Positions 25,814 to 34,276 are shown, counted from the first letter of the stretch. The stretch: 64,000 nucleotides of DNA from Novimethylophilus kurashikiensis (GCF_003112435.1 NZ_BDOQ01000001.1:186001-250000), one strand, 5' to 3'. Notes: generated by a model not told the origin, from the sequence alone. Program-made: numbers and translations.

Positions 25814-26440
25814 ATGACACGTTTATTAATGGCTGACGACCATCATCTTGTCAGGGACGGTCTTAAACGTATTTTCGACTGCTTTGACGATGTGGAAATC
25901 GTGGCGGAGGCAACGAGCGGCGAGGAAGTCCTGGCTGCGGTAAAACAGCAAAAATTCGATCTCGTCTTGCTGGACGTGAACCTGCCGGGACTCCACGGCG
26001 CCGACCTGGTCACCCAGGTTTCAGAGCAATCGCAGCTTCCTATCCTGATGTTGAGCATGTTCAACGATTTGCAGGTGGTTAAGCGCATGCTGCGGGCAGG
26101 CGCCAGCGGCTATATCACCAAGGATTCCTCGCCCGATGAACTCATCGATGCGGTCAGGAAAGTCGCCGCCGGCGGCAAATATCTGGCGCGCGATCTTGCC
26201 GAGAAAATTGCCTTCGAGGCCAGTACTCCCGCAAACTCCGACCCTCACGAAGCCCTGACTGAGCGAGAAATGACCATCCTGAGCATGCTGGCAAAGGGTG
26301 TGAAAATGAAGGAAATCGCTGCCGACCTCGGCATCAGCAACAAAACCGTGAGCGCCCACAAAGCTCGTATCATGCAGAAAATGCAGATCGGCAACGATGC
26401 CAAGCTCATGCAATATGCGGTGACGCACGGTCTGGTCTAA
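25814..26440 (+). CDS. Orphan LuxR/FixJ-type response regulator
   Basis: 208 residues: receiver domain (DDHHLVRDGL, phosphoacceptor in LVLLDVNLPG, lysine in GYITKDSS) and a LuxR-type helix-turn-helix (LTEREMTILSMLAKGVKMKEIA, NKTVSAHKARI). No histidine kinase gene is adjacent, so its partner is encoded elsewhere. The long upstream gap with palindromes suggests substantial promoter control, perhaps autoregulation. Confidence 0.9.
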   Translation: MTRLLMADDHHLVRDGLKRIFDCFDDVEIVAEATSGEEVLAAVKQQKFDLVLLDVNLPGLHGADLVTQVSEQSQLPILMLSMFNDLQVVKRMLRAGASGYITKDSSPDELIDAVRKVAAGGKYLARDLAEKIAFEASTPANSDPHEALTEREMTILSMLAKGVKMKEIAADLGISNKTVSAHKARIMQKMQIGNDAKLMQYAVTHGLV

Positions 26441-26455
26441 CCTGTTTCGATATTA

Positions 26456-26938
26456 ATGTGGGCGGTGAATTTCTCGATATCATCTAGCTTGGCCGCGTCA
26501 ACCTTAAAGCCTTGTGCGACGGCTCTCTTGCTTTTGGCATCCATGGGCGCCCAGGCCGATATCACCGGCCTCTGGCAAGAATATGACGATGATACGGGCA
26601 AGGTCGATGCACTCATCCGCATCAGCAGGAAAGCAGACAATACCTATGAGGGTGCGATCGAAAAGGTGGTCGAACAACCAGGTATCCCAAGCGAAACCGA
26701 ATGTTCCCACTGTACCGGTGAACTCCATAATCACCCGATGCTCGGCCTGCGCATTCTCTGGGGCATGAAACGCCACGACAAGCTGCATTACGAAGACGGG
26801 GAGATTCTCGACCCGGACGACGGCAAAATTTATCATTGCAGCATCCGACTCTCTGAAGACGGAAAAACACTGCAGGTGACGGGCTTCATCAACTTCAGTT
26901 GGATCGGCCAATCCGAAATCTGGCGTCGCAGCGAATAA
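26456..26938 (+). CDS. DUF2147 family exported protein
   Basis: 160 residues. A hydrophobic N-terminal stretch (ATALLLLASMGAQA) fits a signal peptide, followed by the DUF2147 beta-barrel pattern: DITGLWQEYDDDTGKVDALIRI, a CSHC pair, ILWGM, LDPDDGKIYHCSI, and TGFINFSWIGQSEIWRR. Members resemble lipocalin-like folds and are of unknown function, often associated with envelope stress or phenol/fatty-acid genes. It lies 15 bp after the response regulator and may be cotranscribed. The start could be a few codons later. Confidence 0.82.
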   Translation: MWAVNFSISSSLAASTLKPCATALLLLASMGAQADITGLWQEYDDDTGKVDALIRISRKADNTYEGAIEKVVEQPGIPSETECSHCTGELHNHPMLGLRILWGMKRHDKLHYEDGEILDPDDGKIYHCSIRLSEDGKTLQVTGFINFSWIGQSEIWRRSE

Positions 26939-27052
26939 GGCTCGCCTTAAATACTGATGCAGCAAACCCCGCCCTCAGGTAAAATCACGCCCCGCAACGA
27001 TGCTAAGCAATTGATTCAAGTCGATTGATCTTATGTCATCGATCTTTGCAAT

Positions 27053-27128
27053 GCCCCGGTAGCTCAGTGGATAGAGCAACCCCCTCCTAAGGGGTAGGTC
27101 GGACGTTCGATTCGTCTTCGGGGCGCCA
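27053..27128 (+). tRNA. tRNA-Arg(CCT)
   Basis: A full cloverleaf can be folded: acceptor GCCCCGG / TCGGGGC, D-stem GCTC/GAGC, anticodon stem ACCCC/GGGGT around loop CTCCTAA (anticodon CCT), T-stem GGACG/CGTCT with loop TTCGATT, discriminator G and encoded CCA. It borders a less GC-rich accessory stretch on its 3' side. Confidence 0.95.
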
Positions 27129-27184
27129 CATGCACGGTTAGCTAGCGACCTTAGGCTCTGGTAGTGACTGGCTATAGCGGACGT

Positions 27185-27793
27185 TCAAGTAGGCCAATTC
27201 TTAAGCGCTTGGTGAACAACTGCCAATAACTCTTCTTTAGTTGCGTCACCCGTTGCTTGCACGGACATTCCCTGATGAACCGTAGCGACATACTTGGCTA
27301 AATCAGCAGTGTTAACGCTTTTATGCAAGTCATTTTGTGACTTTGCTAAGTCGAAACGTTCTTTGAGTGCTGTTTCATATCCTCGCCTATAGGCAATCAA
27401 TGCCTGCTTTACCTGATCCGCATCTGCGCCGGAAAACAGAGAACCGATCGCAATCATGCATCCTCTGGGAGTGTTTTCGTCGGCTAGGAACTCAGCTGAT
27501 TTGGTTAAGAATGCCTCCACTACTTGCCTTGCTGTTGGCTCACGCATTGCTGCTGCGACATAAGCCGTAGGCCCAACCATATATTTTTCCAGAGCCTTGC
27601 AAAACAGCTCCTCCTTGTTCCCATACGCTGCGTAAATGCTTGGGCGGTTGATACCCATGGCCTCTGTAAGTTCAGCCATGGATGCGCCTTCATATCCTCT
27701 CGACCAGAACACCATCAGCGCCTTTTGAAGGGCTTCATCATAGTTAAAGGCGCTTGGTCGTCCGCGTGGTTTTTTCGGTTCTGAAATATTCAT
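27185..27793 (-). CDS. TetR/AcrR-family regulator
   Basis: 202 residues. The N-terminal helix-turn-helix (~15-60) reads NYDEALQKALMVFWSRGYEG, then MAELTEAMGINRPSIYAAYGNKEELF, and a ligand-binding helical domain follows (AMREPTARQVVEAFLTK, TPRGCMIAIGSLFSG). Two palindromic sites lie between this gene and the divergent hydrolase gene, so it very probably represses both itself and the hydrolase/DUF2798 genes. The sequence is less GC-rich than its neighbours. Confidence 0.9.
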   Translation of the reverse strand: MNISEPKKPRGRPSAFNYDEALQKALMVFWSRGYEGASMAELTEAMGINRPSIYAAYGNKEELFCKALEKYMVGPTAYVAAAMREPTARQVVEAFLTKSAEFLADENTPRGCMIAIGSLFSGADADQVKQALIAYRRGYETALKERFDLAKSQNDLHKSVNTADLAKYVATVHQGMSVQATGDATKEELLAVVHQALKNWPT

Positions 27794-27823
27794 GAGCTTA
27801 TTGCTTGAGATAATAAATATTAT

Positions 27824-27839
27824 TTTACCATACGGTAAA
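27824..27839. promoter_or_regulatory. TetR-type operator 1
   Basis: TTTACCATACGGTAAA: perfect 6-bp inverted repeat TTTACC/GGTAAA with a 4-bp centre, about 30 bp before the TetR gene start. It shares the TACC-N4-GGTA core with the second site. Confidence 0.7.
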
Positions 27840-27875
27840 TAAATGTTGACTTCGCTTTTTCCTGAACATATTATT

Positions 27876-27887
27876 TACCGTACGGTA
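27876..27887. promoter_or_regulatory. TetR-type operator 2
   Basis: TACCGTACGGTA, a perfect 12-bp palindrome 54 bp before the hydrolase start, with the same core as operator 1. The two sites lie about 50 bp apart in the divergent promoter region. Confidence 0.7.
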
Positions 27888-27940
27888 CATAATTAATTTC
27901 ACCACATTGTGGAATCCACTTAATCATCAGGAGAACAGCC

Positions 27941-28786
27941 ATGGAATCACAATCGAGTAAGGTTTTAGAGATTCAAATCGATGCAAGCAGGAATATTCGT
28001 TACCTGAAAGCCGGGAGCGGGGTTCCGCTTGTTCTGATTCACACGATTCGAACGCAACTTGAATAATTCGAAGAGGTGATTCCACAATTGGCGAAACACT
28101 TCACGGTATACGCGATAGATTTGCCCGGGCATGGGCATTCATCTATCGATATCACAGCAAACTACGATGAGCCTTATTTCCGCAGTGCCGTAGTGTCGTT
28201 TATTGAAAAGCTTGATCTAAAGAACATCACCCTTGTGGGCGAATCAATCGGTGCAGTACTGGCGTTGACGGTTGCCAGTCAACTGCCCGAACGGATCAAG
28301 AAGGTCATTTCATCCAATACTTATGACTACGATCAGCGCTATGGTGATGGCGTGCGGCGCGGTAATTTTCTTGCGAACTTTGTGATTGGACAATTTGCGA
28401 TTCCTTACATCGGGGCGGTGGTTGCGGGCCTGGAAAACAAACTATTCCTGGGCATCATCATGAAGGGGGGATTGAAAAATAAACACTGGATGCCCGGAAA
28501 ATTGTTGTCAGAGTTTGACCGTGTTGGACGACGTAAAGGTTATCGTCATGTGGAGCGTAGTACTTTTGCTGGTTGGGAATCGTGGAGCAAGGCAAGGACG
28601 CTTTATTCAAAAGTGAAAGCGCCTGTCACATTGATCTATGGCCAAAATGACTGGTCAACAGTCGCTGAAAGGGAGCGCACGGCAAGAGCACTGGGTGGCG
28701 TAGAAATCACAACGCTAGAAAACACGGGGCACTTTTCGTTTGTGGACAATGCGCGAAAATTGACTGAAATTGTATTGACGAACTAA
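27941..28786 (+). pseudogene. Alpha/beta hydrolase gene interrupted by an in-frame TAA
   Basis: The frame starts at an ATG behind CAGGAG and runs 41 codons to a TAA at 28064-28066, then continues in the same frame for 240 codons. Both parts belong to one alpha/beta hydrolase: the strand LVLIH lies before the stop, and YAIDLPGHGHS, the nucleophile elbow GESIGA, the acid region YGQNDWST and the histidine in NTGHFSF lie after it. The stop sits where relatives usually have an aromatic residue (QLE-stop-FEEVIPQL), so a single TAT/TAC to TAA change explains it. A GTG at 28076 could restart translation but would lose the first strand and oxyanion region. The rest is intact, so the damage is recent, is a sequencing error, or is read through. 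Confidence 0.75.
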
Positions 28787-28802
28787 TGGCTAGGCTAAAT
28801 CC

Positions 28803-29039
28803 ATGGTTATGAAGTTTCCGAAACGGTATCGAGGGATTCTGTTTGCATTGGTGATGTCCTGTTGCACGGCGCTGCTAGTGTCCGGCGTCATCATCTACCT
28901 TCATGCAGAATCCATCACGATTTTCCTGCATGCTTGGGTTAAGGGCTTCATCACTGCGTGGCCGATTGTCTTTATTGCAATACTGACGATTGCGCCCCTT
29001 GTGAACAGGTTCCTTGACAGGTTTTTTGATGATGCGTGA
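28803..29039 (+). CDS. DUF2798 small membrane protein
   Basis: 78 residues with two membrane helices (~13-33 and ~45-68) and the DUF2798 pattern: a short basic start (KFPKRYRGILFALVMS), and FLHAWVKGFITAWPIVFIAI in the middle. The function of the family is unknown. It often accompanies TetR regulators and redox or hydrolase genes. It lies 16 bp after the interrupted hydrolase gene, probably in the same TetR-controlled unit. An ATG two codons later is an alternative start. Confidence 0.8.
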   Translation: MVMKFPKRYRGILFALVMSCCTALLVSGVIIYLHAESITIFLHAWVKGFITAWPIVFIAILTIAPLVNRFLDRFFDDA

Positions 29040-29134
29040 CTGAAAAAACTGTCGGCATTCCGCTTCGGGTTTACCAACTGACGGATAGCTAAGCACGCTT
29101 TCGGCCATGATACAGATGAGAATGATCGATATCG

Positions 29135-30298
29135 TTATGATTGAAGCGGCCCTATGCGGATAGCGCTCGTTCCTCCGTAAAGCTGTTGGAGGTGTTGGGA
29201 AATGGTGATGCATAACATGACGGCGAGTGTCACGAACACCATGCTGAGGTTGCGCAGCTCGCCTTGATAGCAGAACGCAATGAATAGCGGGATATTGATG
29301 CCAACCGCTATCAGGCCATGCCTTTTGAATGGATTAGGCAAATGTTCCCAGGCATTGCTTACTACAAAACCAAGAATAATCAGGTAAATAAGATTGAGCC
29401 CCTGTGGGGTGATTGCGCCGTAATTCACTTCGAAATGTAGATAGGAGGTTGGGTTGAGGAGCCACTTCAGATGCGTGGGAAGTTGCTCCACGGCCATACT
29501 TCCCGGATTTTCCGCGTAATAAAACTTGACCAGCAGATTGACCACCCCTCCCACGGTAAGCAAGCCGGTTTCGATGGCCAGCGTTTTACGAGTGGAAAAC
29601 TTTTCCCTAAGAAAAGGGTAAAGCGTAAGGACGAAGAAAAAGAACGATTCCTTGTTGAATGTCGCAAGGGCGGTAATCCCTGCGAGCAAGAGAATACGAC
29701 CGCGAACCGCGGCCAAGACCGCCAAAGCCATGAAGAGCAGCTCTACCATGTCGTACATGTAGCCGCTTTGCGTGGTGAGCAGTGGGAAGATGATTGCCAT
29801 GAGGAATGCTGCCAGCGTTGCGGCGGTTGTATCGGGATATATCTCCTGGCATACGGCCTCAAGCGTCAGTATCCCGAAAAAATAAGACGCAAAGCACAGC
29901 ACGAAAAGCACGTAATACCTGAAAGCGTAAGTTGGGTTTACGCTATCCTTGGCGTTGGAAAAATAGCGATGGATGAAATTGTGTTTTCCGGGGTCGGCGG
30001 ATAGCCAACCGGAAAAGCGACGATTAATGCGGTTGGGTACAACCTTGTTGATCAAGTTGGCAGTCGTCGGCAGCAACCGGCGATAGACATAAGGCCGCTT
30101 GGCTGTCCCGTCCAGCATTTCAGTTACCGAGCAGCCTGATTTTCCATCCCGAAATGCCCATTTCTCGAAGAATCCCCCAAAAGAAATCGCGGCAATCAGG
30201 TAACAGATGAAATACAAGGTTATTTTCGGCCCGAGCACATGCAGTAGTTTCTGCAACGGGATGAACACCTTGCTGCGGAAAGGCAAGCGGTATTTCAT
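29135..30298 (-). CDS. Multi-pass membrane protein of unknown function
   Basis: 387 residues with about eight to ten hydrophobic segments, for example ITLYFICYLIAAISFGGFF, YYVLFVLCFASYFFGILTL and GLLTVGGVVNLLVKFYY. A Tyr/Arg-rich segment after the first helix (TAKRPYVYRRLLP) and a mid-protein ATFNKESFFFF give it the general look of a GT-C-type or polysaccharide-related membrane protein, but I cannot assign a family. I start it at 30298, where GGGAG lies 5 nt upstream, instead of a TTG four codons earlier. It is monocistronic, in the accessory stretch. Confidence 0.7.
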   Translation of the reverse strand: MKYRLPFRSKVFIPLQKLLHVLGPKITLYFICYLIAAISFGGFFEKWAFRDGKSGCSVTEMLDGTAKRPYVYRRLLPTTANLINKVVPNRINRRFSGWLSADPGKHNFIHRYFSNAKDSVNPTYAFRYYVLFVLCFASYFFGILTLEAVCQEIYPDTTAATLAAFLMAIIFPLLTTQSGYMYDMVELLFMALAVLAAVRGRILLLAGITALATFNKESFFFFVLTLYPFLREKFSTRKTLAIETGLLTVGGVVNLLVKFYYAENPGSMAVEQLPTHLKWLLNPTSYLHFEVNYGAITPQGLNLIYLIILGFVVSNAWEHLPNPFKRHGLIAVGINIPLFIAFCYQGELRNLSMVFVTLAVMLCITISQHLQQLYGGTSAIRIGPLQS

Positions 30299-30481
30299 TT
30301 GTGCTCCCAATGGCCATGAGCCTAAGCCTGAATTGTTTCAGGGCCAGAACAGGGTTAGCCCGAGGGAGCCGAGGATCGTGGAGACGATGAAGGTCAGCGC
30401 GCTGCGCATGCCTGTATGTCGCTAATGGAACATTAAATTACAAGCGATGTATGTTTAGTAGCGAACAAATCTACAGCTGAA

Positions 30482-31243
30482 TCAATGGGACTGATTCGTA
30501 GCCGGACGTTGGGGAAAGACCAGGATGCAGGCAATGATGAAGGCGAGTAGTGCAGCCGTTGCAGAATAGCGGCTTAGTTCCAGTCCACCGGAAGCTACCG
30601 GCTTATCCAAGAAATCGCCGACGACAGCACCCAACGGCCGGGTAAGAATGAACGCTCCCCAGAACAGCAGGGTGCGTGAGAGCCTGGTCCAGAAATAAGC
30701 GGCAGCAAGAATGCCGAGTAATCCACCGAAAAGTAATGCTGCGCCATCGTAGCCGAATCCGGCCGAGTCGGCAGTCCAGTCCCCCAATGCCGTTCCCAAC
30801 GTTTGGGAGAACATGATTGTGAGCCAGTAGAAGGCTTCAGCCTTGGGCGTCGTGATACTTTCGACCGCGATCGAACCCATTGATCGATACCAGACAAATA
30901 GCGATGCAAGCAGCAGCGCCAATAATAGCGTCGACCCGCCGGCATAGCCGATGCCCAGTGACCGATCTGCGAAATCCGCCAGCGTGGTGCCTACCGTTGT
31001 CGTGGCAATGATGGTGGTCCAGTAAACGTAGGGGTGGAATTGCCGTGACTTGATTTGCACGAATACTGCGATGAGGAATAACCCGAAGAAAATTGCAGTG
31101 CTGAGCAGATACCCCAGGTTCATCGACATGGAAACCGCGTCGCCTCCGGTTTCGCCCAGCGTCGTGGCCGCAATCTTGATAAGCCAGAACACTAGGTTGA
31201 CTGCCGGAACCTTGCTCAAGCTGGACTTGATTGGATCGTTCAA
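30482..31243 (-). CDS. DUF347/COG4705-type membrane protein with four internal repeats
   Basis: 253 residues with about eight membrane helices. A motif of the form T-L/V-G-x3-D recurs four times (TTLGETGGD, TTVGTTLAD, QTLGTALGD, RPLGAVVGD), mostly followed within ~15 residues by a GY or G-rich turn, showing four tandem repeats typical of DUF347. Conserved acidic residues inside the membrane repeats suggest a cation-transport role, but this is inference. The start codon is TTG at 31243, supported by AAGGAG six bases upstream. It lies next to the CorA gene on the same strand. Confidence 0.82.
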   Translation of the reverse strand: MNDPIKSSLSKVPAVNLVFWLIKIAATTLGETGGDAVSMSMNLGYLLSTAIFFGLFLIAVFVQIKSRQFHPYVYWTTIIATTTVGTTLADFADRSLGIGYAGGSTLLLALLLASLFVWYRSMGSIAVESITTPKAEAFYWLTIMFSQTLGTALGDWTADSAGFGYDGAALLFGGLLGILAAAYFWTRLSRTLLFWGAFILTRPLGAVVGDFLDKPVASGGLELSRYSATAALLAFIIACILVFPQRPATNQSH

Positions 31244-31312
31244 CTTTTACTCCTTCGAACATAGGGCACGGCTGTCCAGCCCGAGGCGGATAATCGATAC
31301 CGCCTCCAACCC

Positions 31313-32650
31313 TCAACCGTTTTTGCCGATGCGCTGCCCTTTGATGGAACGGTCTTCGAACGCCTTGAGCCACATGTACGTCATGTAGCCAATGATGATC
31401 ATGGCGATAATGAAGCTGCCATAGGCGAGAGGCCAGGGAATGGCGTGCGTCATCATCGAGAATTCAGACATGCCGCCGATGCCGGCGAGCACGTTAACCG
31501 GCATAAACACCACGCTGATGATGGTCAACCGTTTCAAGTCGATGTTCTGGTTAACGTTCAGGAAGCCGACCGTCGCATCCATCTGGAAGTTGATCTTGTT
31601 GAACAGGAAGTTGGTGTGGCCGTCCAGCGATTCGATGTCGCGCAGAATCTCGCGTGTCTCGTTGTGCTGGTCGTTCGATAGCAACTTGCTGCGCATGAGA
31701 AAGGAGAGAGCATTGCGGGTATCCAGCACGTTGCGGCGGATGCGGCCGTTGACGTCTTCTTCTTCCGAAATCGTGGTCAGGATCTTGGCGGCCTGCGCGT
31801 TGGTCATATGCGAGCGGAATACCTGGCGGCCGACTTCTTCCAGTCGGGCGTACACGTCTTCCAGCGCATTGGCAGAATATTCCACGTCGGCAGCATACAG
31901 GTCGAGCAGCACGTCCTTGGCTTCCGTCACATAGCCGGCTTGAGCGCGGGCGCGCAGGCGCTGCAAGCGGAACACCGGGAGTTCTTCCGAGCGTACCGAG
32001 AACAGCGTGTTGCCCTTGAGAATGAAAGCCACTGCGACGTTGCGCGATTCGTCCTCGCGGTCCAGCAGGAAGTCCGAATGCAGGTGGACTTCCTCGTTGT
32101 CTTCCACGTAAAAACGCGCGCTGGTTTCGAGGTCGGTTAAATCCTTGGGGTTGGGCAGCTTGACGCCGAACATCTCCTCCGCCCAGGCGAGTTCCTCTTC
32201 TTCCGGCGTCACCAGGTCGACCCAGATGGGCTTGACGCTGCTCATGTCCTGGTGATGGTAGATGGGAATCTGACGCAAGCGGCCTTCGTGCAGGTCGAAC
32301 ACGCGCACCATCATGCTTTGCTCCTGCGGCTTGGGTTCGGAAACTAACTCGACGCGTACGTCGTCAGACACTTCGAGCAGGATTTCGTCTTTTCTGACAT
32401 CGTGCACCAGGGCCCAGACCGTCTTACGGTCTTCTTCCGATAGGTCTTCCAGGATGCGAGCGATGACACTGGTCGGCAGGCGACCGATCAAGCGTTGCAG
32501 TTCGGCCAGGTTTTGCTTGTGGACCAAGGACTCCACCAGATCGTGGCGCGGCATGTCCTGCCGATGCACAAGTTCCTCCACCAACTTCTGCTTGGACAAC
32601 AGATTTTGGACGGCAATAAAATGTTCCTGGAGGTTTTCCTGCTCTGCCAT
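31313..32650 (-). CDS. CorA-family divalent cation transporter with MgtE-N-like extension and GMS motif
   Basis: 445 residues. The N-terminal ~110 residues resemble the helical MgtE-N superhelix (LVEELVHRQDMPRHDLVESL, RLPTSVIARILEDLSEEDR). They are followed by a CorA cytoplasmic funnel and two C-terminal helices (~380-400 and ~412-432). The selectivity motif between the helices, normally GMN, reads GMS in AGIGGMSEFSMM. Family members move Mg2+, Co2+, Ni2+ or Zn2+ across the inner membrane, and the altered motif means magnesium selectivity should not be assumed. AAGGAC precedes the ATG. Confidence 0.85.
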   Translation of the reverse strand: MAEQENLQEHFIAVQNLLSKQKLVEELVHRQDMPRHDLVESLVHKQNLAELQRLIGRLPTSVIARILEDLSEEDRKTVWALVHDVRKDEILLEVSDDVRVELVSEPKPQEQSMMVRVFDLHEGRLRQIPIYHHQDMSSVKPIWVDLVTPEEEELAWAEEMFGVKLPNPKDLTDLETSARFYVEDNEEVHLHSDFLLDREDESRNVAVAFILKGNTLFSVRSEELPVFRLQRLRARAQAGYVTEAKDVLLDLYAADVEYSANALEDVYARLEEVGRQVFRSHMTNAQAAKILTTISEEEDVNGRIRRNVLDTRNALSFLMRSKLLSNDQHNETREILRDIESLDGHTNFLFNKINFQMDATVGFLNVNQNIDLKRLTIISVVFMPVNVLAGIGGMSEFSMMTHAIPWPLAYGSFIIAMIIIGYMTYMWLKAFEDRSIKGQRIGKNG

Positions 32651-32817
32651 TGGATGTCCTTGAATTGCGTCTGGCCGAAATAGGGGCTAATGATACTATG
32701 GAGCACATACTTCAAGGCTTGTCCTGGTGTATTTTTCCTTTAAAGATGCGGTTCAATGTGGTTGTCACAATTGGCGCCTAGACTCGGGAGGTACCGAGCG
32801 GCAGACAAGGAGTGAAA

Positions 32818-33033
32818 ATGGCGAATCGATATTGCTACTACTGCGGGATGATGCATGCGGAAGAAATGATGCGGGTCATCACTGTGCGCAACGGACGTCG
32901 CTGGCGCTGCATACGCAGCATCGAGGCGGCGAAGAAGTCGGTGAAAGAGCGAGACGCGTTCGGCCGCGAGGTCAGTGCCTTCAATGAGGAAATGTCGGCC
33001 ACCGTCAAGAATCGGCGTGCCTGCTTCGACTAA
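32818..33033 (+). CDS. Small unknown protein with cysteine pair
   Basis: 71 residues, basic, with CYYC at the N-terminus (positions 6-9), a further Cys in WRC at ~31 and one near the C-terminus (RACFD), which could bind zinc. AAGGAG lies 5 nt before the ATG, and the reading frame has the base usage of real genes here. I do not recognise a family. It stands alone between the divergent corA-type gene and the next small gene. Confidence 0.7.
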   Translation: MANRYCYYCGMMHAEEMMRVITVRNGRRWRCIRSIEAAKKSVKERDAFGREVSAFNEEMSATVKNRRACFD

Positions 33034-33146
33034 CCTATGGCTGGACCAGCGAAATTAAAAATTTTTGCTGTTTAAAATTGCCGTAACAATCGTTGCCTAT
33101 CATTCCTGTCACATACAGAAAAGATAAACGACAGAGGATGACAATC

Positions 33147-33374
33147 ATGGCAATCGAGACTTGTGAAATCAAGCAACTGCAACCCGGCGCAACCTATATG
33201 TTCGCCGTCAAGAAAGAGCAGGCGGACCGTGCGGCCGTGCGGCTGGATGCAAAGCTGCGGAAGTATCTGGGTTCTTATACCGTCGGCGGCGTGTCTTTCC
33301 TGGACGTCAAGAGCACCGACGGCTGGCGGCATCTAATTGCCGCTGAAACCGTCGCCCATGTGCTTCCGCATTAA
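33147..33374 (+). CDS. Small unknown protein
   Basis: 75 residues without a signal peptide or membrane segment. It has an alternating beta-alpha pattern (QPGATYMFAVKKEQADRAAV, then GSYTVGGVSFLDVK) and no recognised family. GAGG lies 9 nt before the ATG at 33147, and another ATG is present three codons earlier. It ends 18 bp from the convergent gene at 33393. Confidence 0.68.
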   Translation: MAIETCEIKQLQPGATYMFAVKKEQADRAAVRLDAKLRKYLGSYTVGGVSFLDVKSTDGWRHLIAAETVAHVLPH

Positions 33375-33392
33375 ACGGGCGAAAGGTTTAGC

Positions 33393-33728
33393 TTAAACCG
33401 CCTTTTTGGCGCGTGGCTTCTTCGCAGGCTTGGCCGCTTCAGGAGTTTTTCCGGCAGATTGTTCTTCCGGCTTTCTGTCTTCGCTCTTGGCGATGTCTTC
33501 TTTCTTGTCGTGCTTTTGCTTGATCTCGGCAAAACGTTCGCGCCACTCTCGCAGCATTTCGTCTTCCAGTTCAAGCTGAATGGCGAGCGCTTCTACGACA
33601 TTGACCTTTTCCTTCTCCTGCTTCTTGCGCAGCTTGCTGCCCATGCGCGAAAACAGGCGCTCGGTTTCCTCTTCTGAGAGTTGACGAGCTTTCTCCAGGT
33701 AAACCTCGCTTGGAGACTTGATTTTCAT
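33393..33728 (-). CDS. Small charged protein with lysine-rich tail
   Basis: 111 residues, very rich in Lys and Glu. The first ~75 residues are predicted to be helical and coiled-coil-like (EKARQLSEEETERLFSRM, LEDEMLREWRERFAEIK). The C-terminal ~30 residues form a histone-H1-like Lys/Ala/Pro tail (AKPAKKPRAKKAV) suited to nucleic-acid binding. The family is not identified. A perfect 16-bp palindrome lies about 55 bp upstream, in its presumed promoter. Confidence 0.7.
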   Translation of the reverse strand: MKIKSPSEVYLEKARQLSEEETERLFSRMGSKLRKKQEKEKVNVVEALAIQLELEDEMLREWRERFAEIKQKHDKKEDIAKSEDRKPEEQSAGKTPEAAKPAKKPRAKKAV

Positions 33729-33780
33729 TGCGTTCCCCCTGCAGTAAGTATCGAATGAGCCCGGACTATACCTCAGGGTT

Positions 33781-33796
33781 CAACACACGTGTGTTG
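33781..33796. promoter_or_regulatory. 16-bp perfect palindrome
   Basis: CAACACACGTGTGTTG, self-complementary over its full length, lies in the gap between two minus-strand genes and upstream of the lysine-rich protein gene. It is a good operator shape. No T tract follows, so it is not a terminator. Confidence 0.45.
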
Positions 33797-33892
33797 CACT
33801 ATTATGACAACGGCATGACGCGATAAAACGACTTGCAACCGGGGCTGTGCAAGCTCCTTGTTATTCATGCCAAACTCAAATAATGCGCTTTG

Positions 33893-34276
33893 TTACTCGA
33901 CTTCTTCCTTGATTTTCTGCATGGTCCCCGCCGCGCCTTGCGACGCAAGCTGATCCACCTTGGCAGCCATGATGAAGTCGTTTTCGTGCAGGCCGTTGAT
34001 CTTATGCGTCTGGAACACCACCTTACAGTAACCCCAGCCGAAGGTGATATCGGCGTGGTGGCCTTCGGCTTCGCATAGCTCGCCGACCTGGCGCGCCAGC
34101 CCCATTGCATCCATGAAATTGCGGGTGCGGAAGGTACGTTTGACCTTGGTGGTGTTGTCGAGGAGTTCCCAATCGGGAACATTGCTGCGGAAATGTTCCG
34201 CTTCCTGCGGCGTCAGTGGCGGAATGCCGCCCTGGCAGGGTGTGCATGTTTTGGAGGTAAGGCCTAGATCGTCCAT
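33893..34276 (-). CDS. phhB: Pterin-4a-carbinolamine dehydratase
   Basis: 127 residues. The active-site region EAEGHHADITFGWGYCKVVF followed by QTHKINGL carries the family's His-His pair and later histidine. The usual Pro after HH is Ala. The N-terminus has a CTPCQGG pair of cysteines not needed for catalysis. The enzyme dehydrates 4a-hydroxytetrahydrobiopterin during phenylalanine hydroxylation. No phenylalanine hydroxylase gene is next to it, so it may serve another pterin-dependent process. The chosen ATG at 34276 follows GGGAG, and the longer frame overlaps the upstream gene. Confidence 0.88.
   Translation of the reverse strand: MDDLGLTSKTCTPCQGGIPPLTPQEAEHFRSNVPDWELLDNTTKVKRTFRTRNFMDAMGLARQVGELCEAEGHHADITFGWGYCKVVFQTHKINGLHENDFIMAAKVDQLASQGAAGTMQKIKEEVE

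Noticed and set aside
27129-31312. Complete genomic island with attachment sites at tRNA-Arg
   Set aside because: No integrase gene and no repeat of the tRNA 3' end found; kept only as a compositional observation.
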